NCBI GenBank assembly: GCA_964426155.1
Contig: CAYROY010000096.1
Span: 1 to 9,191 of the forward strand
Length of the DNA stretch: 9,191 bases
Source: M55B120 sp964426155
Lineage (GTDB): Bacteria; Actinomycetota; Humimicrobiia; Humimicrobiales; Humimicrobiaceae
Reading direction: 5' to 3'
Made by a program: the position numbers and the translations under genes. This document shows positions 5,687-9,191 of this stretch, piece by piece (the first letter of the stretch is position 1; each line of letters opens with the position of its first letter). The notes under the pieces are model-generated. The model ran no database searches. It saw only the letters and a list, made by a program, of their open reading frames with translations, and had not been told where the DNA came from.

Positions 5687-8600
5687 ATGTTTAAAAAAGT
5701 TGGAAATAAAGTTGATCTGGTAAAACTGGAAGAAAGAATACTTAAATACTGGAAAGAAAGAAAAATATTTGAAAAGACCCTTAAGAAGACAGAAAAGGGA
5801 AAGAAGTTTGTCTTTTATGAGGGCCCGCCTACGGCTAACGGCACCCCTGGTGTGCACCACGTCCTTTCAAGGGTGTACAAGGATATATTCCCGAGGTTCA
5901 GGACTATGAGGGGCCGGCATGTTACAAGAAAGGCCGGATGGGATACACACGGTCTTCCTGTGGAGCTGGAGATAGAGAAGAAACTCGGAATAAATTCAAA
6001 GGATGAAATAGAAGGTATAGGAATAGAGAAGTTCAACCGCCTCTGCAGGGAAAGCGTGATGGAATATGAAGAGGACTGGAAAGAGCTTACCGAAAGAATA
6101 GGATTCTGGCTTGACACCGAAAATGCATATTTTACCTTTAAAAATAAATATATAGAGACTGTATGGTGGATACTTAAGAAGATATGGGATAAGGGTCTTT
6201 TGTATGAGGGCCACAAGATAGTGCCGTACTGCCCCAGATGCGGTACACCTCTTTCCTCCCATGAGCTTGCACAGGGATATAAGCAGGTTGAAGATTATTC
6301 GGTTATTTTAAAATTCCCCTTAAAAGACAGGGAAAACACTTCACTTCTGGTATGGACGACCACACCCTGGACCCTTATATCAAATGTCGCGGCAGCAGTA
6401 AGTGAAAGCTCCGCATATGTAGAAGTCGAATACGGAGATGAGAGGCTCATACTGGTAAAAGACCTTTTATCCATCGTATTTGGTGAAGATAAACCTTATA
6501 GAATAATTGCAGAGTACAGCGGTAAGCAACTGGTATCTGTTCCATATACACCGGTCTACGATTATTCATCAGGCAGCCCGGGGGCATTCCGTGTAATTGG
6601 AGGAGATTTTGTATCTACGGGAGAGGGTACGGGAATAGTCCATATAGCACCCGCCTTCGGAGAGGACGATATGAGGGTAGGAAAAGAGAACGGACTTCCT
6701 TTTGTCCAGATGGTAGACCTTAAGGGTAATTTTCTTGAAGTAGTAGATAAATTCGGGGGAATGTCAACAGAGAAAGCAAATCCCCTTATAGTAGAAGACC
6801 TTAGAAAGAGAGGACTACTGTTCGAGGTTAAAAAATTTACCCACTCCTATCCATTCTGCTGGCGCTGCGATACCAGGCTCCTTTATTATGCAAAGAAGAC
6901 GTGGTATATAGCCACTTCAAAGATAAAAAAAGACCTTATTAATTCAAATGAAGGCGTGTCCTGGTATCCGGATCATATAAAACACGGGCGATTCGGAAAG
7001 TGGCTGGAAAACAACGTAGACTGGGCGCTTACCAGGGAAAGGTACTGGGGTACCCCTCTTCCCATATGGGAGGATGAAGAGGGCCATAAGATATGCATAG
7101 GCAGCATCGAGGAGCTTAAAGAGCTGGGAAAGGATGTACCCGGGGATCTTGATCTTCACAGGCCGTTTGTAGACAATATTGTGCTTAAATGCCCTGAATG
7201 CGGAAAGGATATGCACAGGGTCTCTGATGTAATAGATGTGTGGTTTGATTCAGGTTCAATGCCCTTTGCACAGTACCACTATCCTTTTGAAAACAAAGAG
7301 ATCTTTGAGGATAATTTCCCGGCAGATTTCATATGCGAGGCCATAGACCAGACCAGGGGCTGGTTCTATACACTGCTGGTTATATCGACAATACTTAAGT
7401 GCAGGTCGAGCTTTAAAAATGTACTGGTCCTGGGCCTTATAAATGATGAAAACGGACAGAAGATGTCAAAATCCAGAGGGAATGTGGTGCAGCCCTGGGA
7501 TATTTTAAATACAAGGGGTGCCGATGCACTGAGATGGTATTTCTTTACCGGCGTATCACCCTGGCTTCCCAAAAATTTTTCCTTAAAAGCCATAGATGAA
7601 GTCATAAGAAAATTTATACTTACACTCTGGAACACGTATTCTTTCTTTGTAATATATGCAAATATAGACCGATTCGATCCTGCAGAGCACGATCTTCCAG
7701 TCTCAGACAGGATGGAGATAGACCGCTGGATAATATCCGAACTCAATATAACCATAAAAAATGTGAACAACCTCCTTGAAGATTTTAATGTCACTGAAAG
7801 CGGAAGGATTATACAGGATTTTGTGGACGAACTCTCGAACTGGTATGTAAGAAGAAGCAGAAGGAGATTCTGGAAGAGCGAGGAAGACACAGACAAGATA
7901 AGCGCATATCTTACTCTGTATGAATGCCTGGTGACGATAATAAAGCTCTGTGCCCCTTATATACCATTCATAACAGAGGAGATATACCAGAACCTGGTCG
8001 CAGGTGCGGGCAGGGGGGAGGAAAGCATACATCTTGAGGATTTCCCCGGATGCCAGGAAGACCTGATAGACAAAAACTTAAGCTTTAAGATGAATACGGC
8101 CAGAAAAGTAGTAGGTCTCGGGCGGTCAGTAAGGAGCAGGATAAATATAAAGACAAGGCAGCCGCTTGAGAAGGCGGTCATTTACTTTGAAAGAAGCAGA
8201 GAGAAAAAGGATGCAGTAGAACATTTTAAAAAGATAATACTTTCAGAGCTGAATGTTAAAAAGATAGATTTTGCAGAAAAGCTGGATGAACTGGTCGAGT
8301 ATGAGATAAGGCCAAATCTAAAACTGGTGGGTAAAAAATACGGCCCGCTGGTGCCTGTAATAAAAACGGCGCTTTCGTCTGCAAATTCTGTTCAGACAGC
8401 CATGAAGGTAAAAAACGGCAAAAAGGTAGGGCTTGAGGTAGATGGAAAGCATTTAGAACTGGAGCCGGAAGAAATTCTTGTAGATATAAAGAGCAGGGGG
8501 GATATGGAAATAGAGACTGACGGAGAATTTACAGTCGGACTTTCCACCAGTATTGACAATGAGCTTGAGTGGGAAGGTTTTACAAGGGAGCTTGTCCATC

Positions 8601-8836
8601 AAATTCAGAACCTTAGAAAGGAAGCAGGTTTTGAAATAGAAAATAAAATAGATCTGGCATTAGAAGTAACGGAGAATAAGAAAAAAGTTATTGATAAATA
8701 CGAAAATTATATTAAAAAGGAGACTCTTACAGATAACATCCTTGATGATTTTTCCCGGGACATGTATGTGAAAACCATAAAAGTAAATGATACAGGCATG
8801 AAAGTAGGTATAAAAGTAGTAGGAAGTATTATGTAG
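5687..8836 (+). CDS. ileS: Isoleucyl-tRNA synthetase, type 2 (eukaryote-like), with swapped HIGH motif
   Basis: 1049 residues, the length of type 2 IleRS (type 1 is about 930). It charges tRNA-Ile in the cytosol. Domains in order: Rossmann catalytic core with YEGPPTANG (44-52) and the HIGH site at 55-58; a CxxC at 182/185; the CP1 editing domain with TTTPWTL-x-SNVA and the GTGIVHIAPAFGEDD block (314-328); CxxC pairs at 391/394 and 502/505; VWFDSGSMPF; KMSKS at 592-596; then an anticodon-binding region with NWYVRRSRRRFW and a long C-terminal extension without the zinc knuckle that ends type 1 enzymes. The HIGH site reads G55-V-H-H58 rather than H-x-G-H. ATG 5687 is preceded by AGGGTAGGAAT (5676-5686). 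lspA starts on the base after the stop. No frameshift or truncation is seen. Confidence 0.97.
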   Translation: MFKKVGNKVDLVKLEERILKYWKERKIFEKTLKKTEKGKKFVFYEGPPTANGTPGVHHVLSRVYKDIFPRFRTMRGRHVTRKAGWDTHGLPVELEIEKKLGINSKDEIEGIGIEKFNRLCRESVMEYEEDWKELTERIGFWLDTENAYFTFKNKYIETVWWILKKIWDKGLLYEGHKIVPYCPRCGTPLSSHELAQGYKQVEDYSVILKFPLKDRENTSLLVWTTTPWTLISNVAAAVSESSAYVEVEYGDERLILVKDLLSIVFGEDKPYRIIAEYSGKQLVSVPYTPVYDYSSGSPGAFRVIGGDFVSTGEGTGIVHIAPAFGEDDMRVGKENGLPFVQMVDLKGNFLEVVDKFGGMSTEKANPLIVEDLRKRGLLFEVKKFTHSYPFCWRCDTRLLYYAKKTWYIATSKIKKDLINSNEGVSWYPDHIKHGRFGKWLENNVDWALTRERYWGTPLPIWEDEEGHKICIGSIEELKELGKDVPGDLDLHRPFVDNIVLKCPECGKDMHRVSDVIDVWFDSGSMPFAQYHYPFENKEIFEDNFPADFICEAIDQTRGWFYTLLVISTILKCRSSFKNVLVLGLINDENGQKMSKSRGNVVQPWDILNTRGADALRWYFFTGVSPWLPKNFSLKAIDEVIRKFILTLWNTYSFFVIYANIDRFDPAEHDLPVSDRMEIDRWIISELNITIKNVNNLLEDFNVTESGRIIQDFVDELSNWYVRRSRRRFWKSEEDTDKISAYLTLYECLVTIIKLCAPYIPFITEEIYQNLVAGAGRGEESIHLEDFPGCQEDLIDKNLSFKMNTARKVVGLGRSVRSRINIKTRQPLEKAVIYFERSREKKDAVEHFKKIILSELNVKKIDFAEKLDELVEYEIRPNLKLVGKKYGPLVPVIKTALSSANSVQTAMKVKNGKKVGLEVDGKHLELEPEEILVDIKSRGDMEIETDGEFTVGLSTSIDNELEWEGFTRELVHQIQNLRKEAGFEIENKIDLALEVTENKKKVIDKYENYIKKETLTDNILDDFSRDMYVKTIKVNDTGMKVGIKVVGSIM

Positions 8837-9191
8837 ATGGTTAAAAAAAGAAGCATACTCATGAATTTTTATTTTCTCCTGACCGGGATAGTGATAATGG
8901 TAATCGATCAGGTGACAAAGCACATGGTTTCCCTGAATATAAGCAGGGGAGAGTCGCTGGAAATAATACCCGGGTTTTTGTATATAGTAAATGTTAAAAA
9001 TACGGGTGCAGCTTTCGGAATATTACAGGATTATACAAAGGTCCTTACAATAATATCGTTTGTGGCCATACTTCTTATAATAATACTTAAAGTAATGTTA
9101 AACTTCGATTATGTCTTTTATAATATAACACTGGGTTTTATACTTGGAGGGGCACTTGGAAACCTGATCGACCGGTTCTTTATCGGAGAAG
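8837..9191 (+). CDS. lspA: Lipoprotein signal peptidase (signal peptidase II), 3' truncated by window edge
   Basis: The frame is open from ATG 8837 to the right edge, 118 codons of a protein usually about 150-170 long. LspA is the integral-membrane aspartic protease that cleaves the signal peptide of diacylated prolipoproteins. Conserved blocks are present: D24-Q-V-T-K28 after the first span, N55-T-G-A-A-F-G61, and G104-G-A-L-G-N-L-I-D-R113, which holds the first catalytic aspartate, D112. The second catalytic aspartate, in the FNxAD block, would lie beyond the window. Three hydrophobic spans are visible (about 8-24, 68-85, 94-108). The ATG abuts the ileS stop (TAGATG); AGGAAG (8820-8825) inside ileS is the likely ribosome site, giving coupled translation. 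An alternative in-frame ATG is at 8861, which would remove part of the first span and is less likely. Confidence 0.96.
   Translation, partial: MVKKRSILMNFYFLLTGIVIMVIDQVTKHMVSLNISRGESLEIIPGFLYIVNVKNTGAAFGILQDYTKVLTIISFVAILLIIILKVMLNFDYVFYNITLGFILGGALGNLIDRFFIGE

Noticed and set aside
7366..7896. 176-codon open frame antisense to ileS
   Set aside because: It lies wholly within the conserved KMSKS to anticodon-binding part of IleRS, and its translation is Ser/Leu/Phe-rich without domain features.

Overview
This is a chromosomal window from a bacterium of moderately low GC. It prefers ATA (Ile) and AGG/AGA (Arg) codons and has short, very AT-rich spacers. Undecaprenyl-pyrophosphate phosphatase and lipoprotein signal peptidase show that it makes peptidoglycan and lipoproteins. 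The isoleucyl-tRNA synthetase is the long eukaryote-like (type 2) form. I cannot fix the phylum; an uncultured Gram-positive-related or low-GC actinobacterial lineage would fit, but this is inference. No mobile element, CRISPR array, tRNA or complete rRNA gene was seen.

Region by region: (1) 1-600, the C-terminal half of a PmbA/TldE protease subunit, entering from the left edge. (2) 744-3412, a lipid-carrier and sugar-nucleotide block. A leftward DUF368 (PopT-type) membrane protein is divergent from a rightward uppP gene, which is followed after 19 bases by a short RmlA-like sugar-1-phosphate nucleotidyltransferase. Their shared upstream region carries about 28 bases resembling the 3' end of 16S rRNA. 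(3) 3462-3800, a leftward orphan with two distant CxxC knuckles. (4) 4040-4300, a small DUF6812-like protein behind a good promoter. (5) 4410-5518, thioredoxin overlapping a DUF72 (YecE-like) gene by one base. (6) 5687-9191, ileS followed with no gap by lspA, which runs off the right edge and is missed by an ORF search that requires a stop codon.

Working together: UppP dephosphorylates undecaprenyl pyrophosphate outside the membrane. DUF368 proteins have been reported to return undecaprenyl phosphate to the inner face. The nucleotidyltransferase would supply an activated sugar for glycans built on that carrier. This is a plausible carrier-recycling and glycan-precursor module. IleRS and LspA form a familiar translation/lipoprotein pair.

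The strongest single observation is in IleRS. The class I HIGH signature reads G-V-H-H (residues 55-58) instead of H-x-G-H, with the first and third positions swapped, while KMSKS is intact. This swap has been linked in type 2 IleRS to extreme mupirocin resistance.
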